Shown here piece after piece: positions 42,271 through 51,446 of a stretch of 64,000 nucleotides of DNA. Location of the stretch: positions 1-64,000 of the forward strand of contig UQXA01000003.1 of NCBI GenBank assembly GCA_900544865.1, in the 5' to 3' direction. This DNA is from an uncultured Collinsella sp. GTDB lineage: Bacteria; Actinomycetota; Coriobacteriia; Coriobacteriales; Coriobacteriaceae. The position numbers and the translations under genes were made by a program. How positions within the stretch are numbered: position 1 is the stretch's first letter; the number at the start of each line of letters is the position of its first letter. The notes under the pieces are model-generated. The model searched no databases, was not told the DNA's origin, and saw nothing but the letters and a program-made list of their open reading frames with translations.

Positions 42271-42430
42271 AACAAAACTATGTCGGTTTACGGGGCTGGA
42301 TAGCGAACCTCCGACCATACCGAAAATCGCAAAAACAAAACCGCAGGTAGATTGCTTGCTGTTTTTCAAAAATAGGGGGTATGGATGAGGACTCCGACTT
42401 TAGCCCCGTAATCCGGCATAGTTTTGAAAT
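42271..42430. repeat. 160-bp palindromic element, left copy
   Basis: Arms AACAAAACTATGTCGG.../...CCGGCATAGTTTTGAAAT, inner stem CCATACC/GGTATGG, and loop motif AAAACAAAACCGCAGGTAG. It aligns without gaps over all 160 bases to 49261-49420. A box GGACGGAGGAAAACGGATCA follows at 42463 and recurs at 49195. Confidence 0.9.
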
Positions 42431-42533
42431 AGCACCATATCCGTAGAAGCCCTTGATCTCCCGTGGACGGAGGAAAACGGATCATTTTGGCCCGATGGCT
42501 CTGAGTCGCACCTATTTTCCTGCGAAAACGCCG

Positions 42534-42613
42534 TGTCTCAACTTTGGTGAGACATTTGTCTCACGCCCAAAACCGAATCTGGAACATGTGTCACCTGCCC
42601 TAATTGTGTCTCA
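42534..42613 (+). promoter_or_regulatory. cluster of TGTCTCA half-sites upstream of the giant surface gene
   Basis: TGTCTCA at 42534, TGAGACA at 42548, TGTCTCA at 42557 and TGTCTCA at 42607. The middle pair forms GTGAGACA-tt-TGTCTCAC. All stand 50-130 bases before the gene start. It is a probable binding array for a transcription factor. Confidence 0.5.
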
Positions 42614-42665
42614 TTTCGTAACTTTAGGCTGATGCAAGGCCTGAGACCGCGAGAAGGGAGACACG

Positions 42666-45600
42666 ATGGGTAAGTACACGAGGGGTCTCTTGGCGGTGAT
42701 ACTGGCCGTAGTGCTGGTGTTGCCAGCCGCAGCATTCGCCATGCTGCCCGAGGCCAACGCCAGGTCCAGCACCGGTATGGACGGACCGGAAGCGACAAAG
42801 ATAGTCGATCACGACACCAGCAACCATTGGAAGTTCTGGGCGGGCGGCTATGACGGCGGCAAGGTCACGACGCAAAACGTCGGCCGAATTTGGACGGATA
42901 AGACGGTCCAAGCAATCGATGACGGGAAATCGGACTTTTTGACTACGCTTTCGGCGATGTCTTCGACATCCGATACGACGTCGCTGGTTTCCAAGCCGCT
43001 CGACATCGTGATGGTGCTCGATGCCTCTGGCTCAATGGATGATCCTATGGGTGGTGAAGATTCTCCCAAGCGTATCGATGCGCTCAAGAATGCTGCCAAC
43101 CACTTTATCGACACCATTGCGGAGCAAAACAAGAACGTTAAGGACGCGAGCAAGCAGCACCAGGTTGCCATCGTGAAGTTCGCGGGCGAGCAGGCCGATA
43201 AGGTCGGCAACGATACGTACTACTCCGACGAGGGCTATCTCTACAACTACTCGCAGACAATGCAAAAGTTGACGGCGTGCTCGGGCGGTGGCGTAGAGGG
43301 CCTCAAGGGAACGATTAATTCCATTAAGCCCAATGGCGCCACTCGTGCCGATAACGGCATGGAGCTGGCCAAGGGGATTACTTCTGGACGTGAAGACGCC
43401 CAGAAGGTTGTTGTGTTCTTTACAGACGGCAAGCCCACGAGACGTAGCGACTTTAGCCCCACGGTCGCCAACAATGCCATTGCGGCTGCTAAGGCCATGA
43501 AGGACGAAGGCGCTACCGTCTACACCATCGGCATCTTTGACGGTGCGGATCCCAGTGCCGATCCTACGAGCTACAAGACGAGCGATGAAAATAAATTCAT
43601 GCACGCCATGTCGAGCAACTATCCCAAGGCGACTTCGTATACGAGCGGAAAGCTGGGCGATCGCGTTGCCGGTGCTACTTATTACAAGTCTGCAGCCAAC
43701 GCTGCAGAGCTAGATCAAGTCTTCGCAGACATCTCGAGTGCCATTACGTCGGGCAAGGGTTTCCCGACCAAGGTCGAGGGCAACAATCCCAACGGCTCCG
43801 GTTACATCACATTCGAGGACGAGCTGGGCGCCTTTATGCAGGTCGATAGCTTTACCGGTGCCGAGTACAACGGCAAGACCTATGGGGCCGCCACCAAGTC
43901 GACCGATGGCAATATCGATACCTATACGTTTGATGGCGAGCTCGCCCATCTCGGAATTACGGTTGATCGCGCGGACGAGAACAATCCGCAGCGCGGCGAC
44001 ATCGTGACGGTCAAGGTCCCCGCATCGCTCATTCCGCTGCGCCGTTTTACCGTTGACGAGTCGGCGGGCACGTTTGTGGTTGACTCCACGGAGGCCATCT
44101 CGCCTATCCGCGTTGCGTATGCATCGAGCGTAAAGGCTATTGCACGCAAAAACCTGTTTACTCCCAATAACGTACCGGGACTGCAGGATTACATCAATGA
44201 GCACAAGGACGCCGATTCCAATACCGTTAGCTTCTACGCCAACAAGTGGACCGGCGACGATGCGGGCGATACGGTCGCAAGCTTTGAGCCTGCTGCTACG
44301 AACAGCTACTACTACTTCCAAAAGCTAACGCCCGTCTACACAGACGCGGCTTGCACCAAGCTCGCAACGGAAAAGCCTTCGGGCTCTAAGACCTATTGGT
44401 ACAAAGATGAGTTTATGGTGCAGAACTCGTCGGGCGCGCCGTACGATGATTCCGTTTCGATCCCGGTTAAGGGAAGCGAGCTCGAAAACTTTGAAGGTGC
44501 TTTGGTAAAGGATGGCGATCACTGGTCGATTAAGGCTGGCACCGCGCGCCTCGCCTTTATCAACCAGCTCCACACCACCAAGGAGCGTGTGGGCGGAAAC
44601 CCGACGGACACCGCACGCGTCGTGATCAATCCCCAGTGGAACAACACGAAGGTTGTTTCTGGTGCGACGAAGGTCAATGTCTACCTGGGCAATAACGGCA
44701 AGATTAGCTTTACGCTCAATACCACGCCGACAACGTTGACAACTGCCGACTTTGGCCTGACCAAGGTGCTCGAGGGTCGCGAGTGGACGAATGAGGACAA
44801 GTTTGAGTTTGGTCTGACGTCCAAGGACAACGCCCCGATGCCCAGGTCCACGACTGCGTTTGCAACCAAGGGCCATGCGGACATTAGCTTTGGCGAGATT
44901 GCCTATGACAAGCCGGGCACGTATGTCTACAAGGTTAGTGAGAAGCATGCCGGGACCACGGTCGACGGCATCGCCTACAGCAAGAACGTTGCAGAGTTCA
45001 CCGTAACGGTGACACCCAACGCAAAGGGAAAGCTCGAGGCTTCTGTGAAGAAGACCTCGGGCGAGGTCGAGTTCAAGAACACCTATACCGCCAATCCCGC
45101 TGAGTCGAGCGTCACCGATCAGATTACAGTTACCAAGGTCCTGACCGGCCATAAGCTCCAGGACAATGAGTTCTCCTTTGAGCTCGTTGAGGGTGAGGGC
45201 GAGGACGCGTCGGTTGTCGAAACCGTTAAGAATGATGCCAACGGCAACGTTGCGTTCAGCGCCATCAAGTACACCGAGATCGGTCAGCACATCTATACGT
45301 TGCGCGAGGTCAAGGGCAATGCCGGCGGCATCGCCTACGACAAAACCGTCTATACCGTCGTGACGACCATCGCCGACAATGGCAAGGGCCAGCTTGTGGC
45401 CACGCATAAGCTGAAGGGCGCCGAGGACGTCAAGAAGATTGAGTTCAAGAACTCCTACACCGTGACGCCCAAGAGCTCCAGCGTCACCGACCAGATCACC
45501 GCGACCAAGTCCCTGACCGGGCGCAAACTTGCCGTCGGCGAGTTCTCCTTCGAGCTTGTCGAGGGCGACAAGGTCGTCGCCACCGGCACCAACGACGCCA

Positions 45601-48600
45601 GCGGTAACATCACGATGGGCACCGTCAAGTATGACAAGGCCGGAACGCATACCTACACACTGCGCGAAGTCAACGGCGGAACCACCAGCAAGGGCATCGC
45701 CTACGACGGCAAGACTTACACCATCGTGACCACCATCACCGATGAGGGCGACGGCACGCTCAAGGCCGAGCATGTCCTGAAGGATGCCAAGGCTGCCGAG
45801 TTCAAGAATTCCTACAATCTGACCCCCACTGAGTCCAGCGTCACCGACCAGGTCAAGGCGACCAAGTTCCTGACCGGGCGCGCGCTTGCCGCCGGCGAGT
45901 TCTCCTTCGAGCTCGTCGAGGGCGACAAGGTCGTCGCCACCGGCAAGAACGCCGCCGACGGCACGATTACGATGAGCGCCGTGAAGTACACCAAGCCCGG
46001 CAAGCACACCTACACGCTGCGCGAGGCCAATGGCGGAACCACCAGCAAGGGCATCACCTACAGTGACGCCAAGTACACCATCGAGACCACCATCACGGAC
46101 AACGGCGACGGCACCCTCAAGGCCGAGCATGTCCTGAAGGACGCCAAGACCGCAACCTTCAAGAACACTTACAGCGTGACCCCGACCGATGCAGACCTCG
46201 ACTTTGACCTGAGCAAGGCCATCGACGGTCGCGAGTGGACGGATGGGGACGAGTTCGGCTTTACCATTACCGCCCCCGATGGCGCTCCGCTACCCGATCC
46301 TGCAACCGTAACCGTGAGCAAGCACGATGCGAAGGACGGCATTGCCGCCATCAAGTTCGGCAAGATTCGCTACACGGCTGCCGGAACCTACAAGTACGAG
46401 ATCCGCGAGAACGCGGGTAATACGGTCGGCATGACGTATGACTCCCACGTCGCGACCGCCGAAGTAACCGTGACCGAGGACGGCGAGGGCAAGCTGACCG
46501 CCAATGTCACCAAGAAGGAAAACGGACGCTTTGCCAACACGTACCGCACTGAGCTTAACTACACCGCGGCCGGCGGTCTGTGGCTCAGCAAGTATCTGGA
46601 CGGCCGCCCCATGACCGAGGGCCAGTTCGCCTTTACCGTGACACCTGCTGACGACGCTTCGGCTCGCGCGCTCGGTCTGCTGCCCGGGGCCAACAGCTTC
46701 AAGTCCCCCGAAGCGGCAGAGGCAACGGTCGGACTGATCGACATTCTGGCTGGTCATGAAGTTAAATTTACGCAGGCTGACGCCGGCAAGACCTTCAAGT
46801 ACACCGTGGCCGAAAAGAACGACGGCCAGCCCGGTTACACCTACGATGACGCCGTACGCACGGTGACGATCGCCATCGCCGACGACACCGCCGGTACGCT
46901 CACTGCTACGACGACCGTCTCTGGTGGTCCCGAGGGCACGCATGAGACGGTCCACAAGAGTGGCGAGAACAAGGTCGAGAAGGCCCTGGTGCCGTTCCGC
47001 AACAGTTGCAGCGCTACGACCAACACGCCTGGTGGCACCGCTGCTCAGGTCGTTGCCACCAAGACTCTGACCGGTCGCCCGATGGCCGACGGCGAGTTCT
47101 GGTTCGGCATCGCCTATCAGGGTGAGCTTGTGGCATACGAAAACCTCAAGCCCAATATCGGCGGGCACGTGAGCTTTGATACGCTGCACTACGACACCAA
47201 GATGCTTGCTAATCTTGAGGCTGCTGGGCTTGCTTATCGTACCGATAAGGACGGCAAGCTTGCCTGGACCATTAACTACACGGCCTACGAAGATTTATTC
47301 GGGCTGCCGAATGGCGTTTCCGCTACAACATGGAGCTTTGGCTTTAAGGTTATCGTCGTCGACAACGGTGACGGTACCCTGACGGCGACGGTCGACTACG
47401 GCGGCGTCGAGCCCTTGTTCGAGAACGTCCACGGCGCCGACGCCGTGGATGCCGCGCTCACCGGTACTAAGAAGCTCCAGGTTGCCGAGGGCCTGACCCC
47501 GGCCGACATCACGGGTAAGTTCACCTTTACCGTGACCGCCGACGAGGCAGGTGCCCCGATGCCCGAGCGCACGACCGTAACCAACGACGCAGCCGGTAAC
47601 GTGGACTTTGGCAAGATCCACTTTACGCTCGAGGACCTCAACCACGCCCTGGGCGTGACGGACGATGCGACCGATAAGGCCGAGGCAGACGAAGCTGACG
47701 ACGTCGATGCTGACGAGGCAGAGGCCGACGCCGACGCTGATGCCAACGCTGACGAGCCCGGCGACGAGTCCGAGCCCGCAGCCCCCACCGCTCCGCGCTC
47801 GCACACCTTTACCTACACGGTGGCCGAGTCCGGTAGCGCCCCTGGTGTGACCAACGACGCCAACGCCATGCGCAAGGTTTCCTACACCGTGACTGACGAC
47901 GGTACCGGACATCTGCGTGTCGTGCGCGAGGGCGACGACGGTGCAGGCTTCACGTTCACCAACACCTACAGCGTGACGCCCACCGATTCTTCCGTGACCG
48001 ATCAGGTCAAGACGGTCAAGCGTCTGACCGGCCGCGACCTTGCAGCCGGCGAGTTCACGTTTGAGCTGCTCGAGGACGGCGTGGTTGTCGCCAGCGGCGC
48101 CAACGACGCCAGCGGCACCGTTACGCTGAGCCCGATCCGCTACGAGGCGCCCGGTACGCACACGTACACGCTGCGCGAGGCTTGCCCCAACGCGCTCGGC
48201 CTGTACAAGGGCGTCACCTATGACGGCACGACCCACACCGTCGTGACCACCGTCTCCGACAGCGGCGACGGCATGCTGAGCGCGACGCACAAGCTCGAGG
48301 GAACCACCGAGTCGGCTGGCTTTACCAACAAGTATCACGCCATGCCTACGCAGGTTTCCATCGGCGCGCTCAAGGTGCTCGAGGGACGCGAGCTCAAGAA
48401 GGACGAGTTTAGCTTTAAGCTCGTTGGCGAGGACATCGAGTCCACCGTCACCAACGATGCCGACGGTAAGATCAACTTCGACAAGTTTGAGTACAGCGAG
48501 CCCGGTGCGCACGTCTACACCATCAGCGAAGTCAAGGGCGACGAGGCCGGTATGACCTACGACAAGTCCGTCTTTACCGCGACCGTCAACGTGGTCGACG

Positions 48601-48869
48601 ACGGTGAGGGTAACCTCAAGGCGAGCGTTACCTATACCAAGGGCGACAAAAGCGTCGAGGGCATCGTGTTCAACAACACGTACAAAAAGCCCGAGACGCC
48701 CGTGCCGACACCCGATCCCGGCACGCCCAAGACCGTGACGAACATCGTCAAGACGGTCAAGGGTTTCCTGCCCACCACGGGTGACCAGCAGGCAGCCGCA
48801 CTGCTCATGGCATTCGTCATCGCCATGGCCGGCGTCGGAGCCCTGGTCTGGGGTATCCGTAAGCGCTAG
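42666..48869 (+). CDS. giant surface protein: VWA domain, ten pilin-type isopeptide repeats, LPTTG anchor
   Basis: A 2067-residue protein. Signal peptide of about 33 residues (LLAVILAVVLVLPAAAFA). A von Willebrand A domain at about 108-380 has the metal site DASGS. Ten FctA/Spy0128-like domains start near residues 692, 815, 937, 1057, 1177, 1300, 1454, 1595, 1769 and 1895; most have a TKxLTGR..EFSFELVEG opening and a close such as EFKNSY, where Lys and Asn would form isopeptide bonds. An acidic Asp/Glu/Ala insert lies near residues 1676-1705. LPTTGD, a helix and RKR end the chain. GGGAGACACG precedes the ATG. It is likely an adhesin or pilus-like fibre; no sortase is in the window. Confidence 0.9.
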   Translation: MGKYTRGLLAVILAVVLVLPAAAFAMLPEANARSSTGMDGPEATKIVDHDTSNHWKFWAGGYDGGKVTTQNVGRIWTDKTVQAIDDGKSDFLTTLSAMSSTSDTTSLVSKPLDIVMVLDASGSMDDPMGGEDSPKRIDALKNAANHFIDTIAEQNKNVKDASKQHQVAIVKFAGEQADKVGNDTYYSDEGYLYNYSQTMQKLTACSGGGVEGLKGTINSIKPNGATRADNGMELAKGITSGREDAQKVVVFFTDGKPTRRSDFSPTVANNAIAAAKAMKDEGATVYTIGIFDGADPSADPTSYKTSDENKFMHAMSSNYPKATSYTSGKLGDRVAGATYYKSAANAAELDQVFADISSAITSGKGFPTKVEGNNPNGSGYITFEDELGAFMQVDSFTGAEYNGKTYGAATKSTDGNIDTYTFDGELAHLGITVDRADENNPQRGDIVTVKVPASLIPLRRFTVDESAGTFVVDSTEAISPIRVAYASSVKAIARKNLFTPNNVPGLQDYINEHKDADSNTVSFYANKWTGDDAGDTVASFEPAATNSYYYFQKLTPVYTDAACTKLATEKPSGSKTYWYKDEFMVQNSSGAPYDDSVSIPVKGSELENFEGALVKDGDHWSIKAGTARLAFINQLHTTKERVGGNPTDTARVVINPQWNNTKVVSGATKVNVYLGNNGKISFTLNTTPTTLTTADFGLTKVLEGREWTNEDKFEFGLTSKDNAPMPRSTTAFATKGHADISFGEIAYDKPGTYVYKVSEKHAGTTVDGIAYSKNVAEFTVTVTPNAKGKLEASVKKTSGEVEFKNTYTANPAESSVTDQITVTKVLTGHKLQDNEFSFELVEGEGEDASVVETVKNDANGNVAFSAIKYTEIGQHIYTLREVKGNAGGIAYDKTVYTVVTTIADNGKGQLVATHKLKGAEDVKKIEFKNSYTVTPKSSSVTDQITATKSLTGRKLAVGEFSFELVEGDKVVATGTNDASGNITMGTVKYDKAGTHTYTLREVNGGTTSKGIAYDGKTYTIVTTITDEGDGTLKAEHVLKDAKAAEFKNSYNLTPTESSVTDQVKATKFLTGRALAAGEFSFELVEGDKVVATGKNAADGTITMSAVKYTKPGKHTYTLREANGGTTSKGITYSDAKYTIETTITDNGDGTLKAEHVLKDAKTATFKNTYSVTPTDADLDFDLSKAIDGREWTDGDEFGFTITAPDGAPLPDPATVTVSKHDAKDGIAAIKFGKIRYTAAGTYKYEIRENAGNTVGMTYDSHVATAEVTVTEDGEGKLTANVTKKENGRFANTYRTELNYTAAGGLWLSKYLDGRPMTEGQFAFTVTPADDASARALGLLPGANSFKSPEAAEATVGLIDILAGHEVKFTQADAGKTFKYTVAEKNDGQPGYTYDDAVRTVTIAIADDTAGTLTATTTVSGGPEGTHETVHKSGENKVEKALVPFRNSCSATTNTPGGTAAQVVATKTLTGRPMADGEFWFGIAYQGELVAYENLKPNIGGHVSFDTLHYDTKMLANLEAAGLAYRTDKDGKLAWTINYTAYEDLFGLPNGVSATTWSFGFKVIVVDNGDGTLTATVDYGGVEPLFENVHGADAVDAALTGTKKLQVAEGLTPADITGKFTFTVTADEAGAPMPERTTVTNDAAGNVDFGKIHFTLEDLNHALGVTDDATDKAEADEADDVDADEAEADADADANADEPGDESEPAAPTAPRSHTFTYTVAESGSAPGVTNDANAMRKVSYTVTDDGTGHLRVVREGDDGAGFTFTNTYSVTPTDSSVTDQVKTVKRLTGRDLAAGEFTFELLEDGVVVASGANDASGTVTLSPIRYEAPGTHTYTLREACPNALGLYKGVTYDGTTHTVVTTVSDSGDGMLSATHKLEGTTESAGFTNKYHAMPTQVSIGALKVLEGRELKKDEFSFKLVGEDIESTVTNDADGKINFDKFEYSEPGAHVYTISEVKGDEAGMTYDKSVFTATVNVVDDGEGNLKASVTYTKGDKSVEGIVFNNTYKKPETPVPTPDPGTPKTVTNIVKTVKGFLPTTGDQQAAALLMAFVIAMAGVGALVWGIRKR

Positions 48870-48882
48870 GCACGCTGGTAGT

Positions 48883-48906
48883 GCCCGGGGCCAAAAGGCC
48901 CCGGGC
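48883..48906 (+). terminator. hairpin after the giant surface gene
   Basis: GCCCGGGGCC-aaaa-GGCCCCGGGC, 14 bases past the stop. Confidence 0.55.
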
Positions 48907-48948
48907 GGCCGGCGGGGAGCCAGAACATAGCCCCCACCCCCACCCCCA

Positions 48949-48988
48949 GCCGCCACGGAGGTATCTCCCTCCTCCGTGGCGGCACTTT
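48949..48988 (+). terminator. terminator of the giant surface gene
   Basis: GCCGCCACGGAGG, a nine-base loop, CCTCCGTGGCGGC, then ACTTTT. Confidence 0.8.
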
Positions 48989-49010
48989 TGTGCGTAGGCG
49001 AGAAGGGCTT

Positions 49011-49170
49011 GCCACGAAATCGGCCCATCTACTACGTTTAGCCCCTTACCCCCAACCATGCCAAAAAACGCGAAAACAAAACCGCAGGTAGAACGCCTGT
49101 GGTTTTGTTCAAAACGAAGGTATGGTCATGGGTATCGCGTCAAACGTAGTAGATGGGCCGATTTCGTGGC
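49011..49170. repeat. 160-bp palindromic element, middle copy
   Basis: Outer arms are a perfect 29-bp inverted repeat (GCCACGAAATCGGCCCATCT... at 49011-49039 and 49142-49170), unrelated in sequence to the arms of the other two copies. The inner core CCAACCAT, AAAACAAAACCGCAGGTAGA and GGTATGG is the same and at the same place. Confidence 0.9.
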
Positions 49171-49260
49171 GAGCGGTTCCGGCTGATCCCTTGGGGACGG
49201 AGGAAAACGGATCATTTTGGTCCCGCGAGGCTGGCGGAGGCACTCGTCCAGGGCCGCCCG

Positions 49261-49420
49261 AACAAAACTATGCCGGTTTACGGGGCTGAGCCATGAGTTC
49301 CCAACCATACCGATATTCGTGAAAATAAAACCGCAGGTAGACAAGCCGTCATTTTGCAGAAAACGCGGGTATGGATGGGGGCCCTGAGTTTAGCCCCGTA
49401 ATCCGGCATAGTTTTGAAAT
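49261..49420. repeat. 160-bp palindromic element, right copy
   Basis: Same arms as the left copy (AACAAAACTATGCCGGTTTA and ATCCGGCATAGTTTTGAAAT) in the same orientation, so left and right are direct repeats that bracket the giant gene. Confidence 0.9.
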
Positions 49421-49476
49421 GGCATTAAATCGATAACAGCCATTTTGCTATGCCGGGGCGGTCGGTCGTTGGGTAA

Positions 49477-50106
49477 TTACCCTCGCAGGTAGGCGATGGC
49501 GATTTGGGTGCGGTTGCGCAGACCCATTTTGGCCAGGATCGAGCTGATGTGGTTGCGCACCGTGCCTTCTCCCATATAAGCCGTGGCGGCAATCTCCTTG
49601 TTATCGAGGCCGCGGGCGATGAGCTCGGCGACTTCGAATTCGCGGTCGGTCAGGCCGGCAAAGGCCGCGGGCCGGCGGAGCGTGCCCGACTCGACGCCCG
49701 TTCCGTCAAAATCGATGTCCTCGATTGCCTTGCCCTCGAGTACGCGCTTACCGTCCATAACCTGTGCCAACGCCGGTGGAATGGCGGCGACATCAGTCTT
49801 GATCAGGTAGCCGCGGGCGCCCAGCTTGAGCGCCGACACAATGTACTCGTCATCCGAGAATGTTGTCAGAAATACCACGCGTGCCGCAGGATCGCGCTCA
49901 AGGATCTCGCGTGCCGCCGAAAGTCCGTCGCGCCCCGGCATCTGGATGTCGAGCAGCGCGATATCGGGTGCGTACTCGGCGTAGAGCGCCACCGCATCGT
50001 TGCCGTTGGCACCGGTGCCCACCACTTCGATCTGCGGCTGGGCGCCCAAGATAATCTTGAGCGAATCGACCACCAAGCGGTCGTCGTCGACAACAATAAG
50101 CCTCAT
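49477..50106 (-). CDS. NarL/LuxR-family response regulator
   Basis: A 209-residue regulator. Receiver domain with DDD near residue 6-8, phospho-accepting Asp in IALLDIQMPG, and the conserved Lys in GYLIKTD. The C-terminal LuxR helix-turn-helix reads LTDREFEVAELIARGLDNKE, IAATAYMGEGTVRNHISSIL. Its start overlaps the kinase stop by four bases. It probably controls the divergent ABC exporter genes at 51447-54774. Confidence 0.92.
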   Translation of the reverse strand: MRLIVVDDDRLVVDSLKIILGAQPQIEVVGTGANGNDAVALYAEYAPDIALLDIQMPGRDGLSAAREILERDPAARVVFLTTFSDDEYIVSALKLGARGYLIKTDVAAIPPALAQVMDGKRVLEGKAIEDIDFDGTGVESGTLRRPAAFAGLTDREFEVAELIARGLDNKEIAATAYMGEGTVRNHISSILAKMGLRNRTQIAIAYLRG

Positions 50107-51248
50107 CGGCCCTCATCTCCTTGCGGTTTGGGAACGGTGGCAAACACGCGCCAGCCGCCGGCGCCGGCACGCGGACCGGCGGTGAAGGTGCCGTCAAGCG
50201 CCTCGACGCGCTCGCGCATGGAGGCGAGCCCCATGCCTTCTGCGACGTTGCTGCTGCTCGCCGGGGTCGCGTCCACGCCATCATCGGTAACGATGAGCTG
50301 GTAAAACGACGGATGCTCCATGCACCGCACGGTAATGGTTTTGGCATGGGCGTGGCGCATGGCGTTGGAAAGCGCCTCGCGCAGGACCGCCGCAAAGCAG
50401 TTGGCGACATTTGCGGGCGCATGCTCGGCCAAAACTTCAAGCTCAACCTGCGGGCCGCCGTCCGAGCGTGCGCCTTCAACGATGCAATCGAGCTGTACGG
50501 AGAGGTCGACGGCGTTGTCGTTGAGGGAGTGGACGCTGGTGCGTACGAGCTGGAGCGCCTCGTCAACCGTGCGTTTGACGTCGGCAAAGTCGGCGGCAAT
50601 CCTGGGCTCGTTGGCGTGGACCACGCGCAGGGCCTCGGTCTGCAACGAAGCACGCGTGAGCTGGTGGCCGACGTTGTCGTGAATTTCGCGCGCGATGCGG
50701 GCGCGTTCGGCGAGCGTCGCGAGCTCGACTTCGTAGTCCTGGCGGTCGGCAAGGTCACGGTTGCGCGTTTCGAGCGCGAGGGCTCGTTCTTGCAGCTCGT
50801 CGCGGGTACGGCGCATGCGCTGTTGCTCGCGCTCCAGCTGGGCGGTACGTAGCGATAGCAACGTGGCGGCGACCGAAAGGATGGCGGTTAACAGCAGCGT
50901 TCGGGTGGTGAGCACGCCGCCACGAAGGTCCGCGACAAGCGCGCAGACAAACACGGCGCCAATCGCCAGCGCGGGCCAGATGCGTTCACGGCGCACGCGT
51001 CGCGCGATGTCATAGAAGGCAAGGGGTGCGAACGGCACAAACGGCGGCACGAAGACGGCCGCGATGATGTAAGCGTAGCTCGCGGCCTCGCTTGTACGGC
51101 GCGTGCGTTCCCCCTGTGCGACCTCGGCCAGCGAGGTGGCAATAACGCCAAGGCAAAACGCCGCGACCAGGTGAGCGTCCACGGCAAGGCCCATGGCGGC
51201 CGCAATACAGCACGCCAGAATGATCGATTTGTCGAAAAGCCTGTTCAT
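50103..51248 (-). CDS. sensor histidine kinase, HisKA_3 type
   Basis: A 381-residue kinase. The ATG at 51248 puts the membrane helices at the N-terminus; an open frame upstream looks non-coding. Four to six hydrophobic helices occupy residues 1-125, then a coiled coil. The phospho-histidine lies in ARIAREIHDNVGHQLTRA and the ATPase N and G boxes in LREALSNAMRHAHAK and VTDDGVDA...EGMGLASMRERV. The form is that of LiaS/DesK-like kinases that sense the membrane. Confidence 0.9.
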   Translation of the reverse strand: MNRLFDKSIILACCIAAAMGLAVDAHLVAAFCLGVIATSLAEVAQGERTRRTSEAASYAYIIAAVFVPPFVPFAPLAFYDIARRVRRERIWPALAIGAVFVCALVADLRGGVLTTRTLLLTAILSVAATLLSLRTAQLEREQQRMRRTRDELQERALALETRNRDLADRQDYEVELATLAERARIAREIHDNVGHQLTRASLQTEALRVVHANEPRIAADFADVKRTVDEALQLVRTSVHSLNDNAVDLSVQLDCIVEGARSDGGPQVELEVLAEHAPANVANCFAAVLREALSNAMRHAHAKTITVRCMEHPSFYQLIVTDDGVDATPASSSNVAEGMGLASMRERVEALDGTFTAGPRAGAGGWRVFATVPKPQGDEGR

Positions 51249-51446
51249 ACGGGTATTGTACGCGAAGCAGCACGTGGTGGAGGGGCCGCCTACGCAACCG
51301 TGACATTCCTCCCACGCGGCAAAGCGGGGACGTCGGCGGGCCGCGCGACCGAGCCCCCGCACTCGTGACAAAGCTCACTGGTGCGCGCCGTCCGCTCCTG
51401 CGATGATGCAATCGTACCGGGCCGCAAGCAACAGAAGGGCCGCCTC

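Noticed and set aside
44325..46130. Long minus-strand frame inside the giant surface gene
   Set aside because: It follows the repeat structure of the pilin domains on the other strand and shows no independent start signals or domains.
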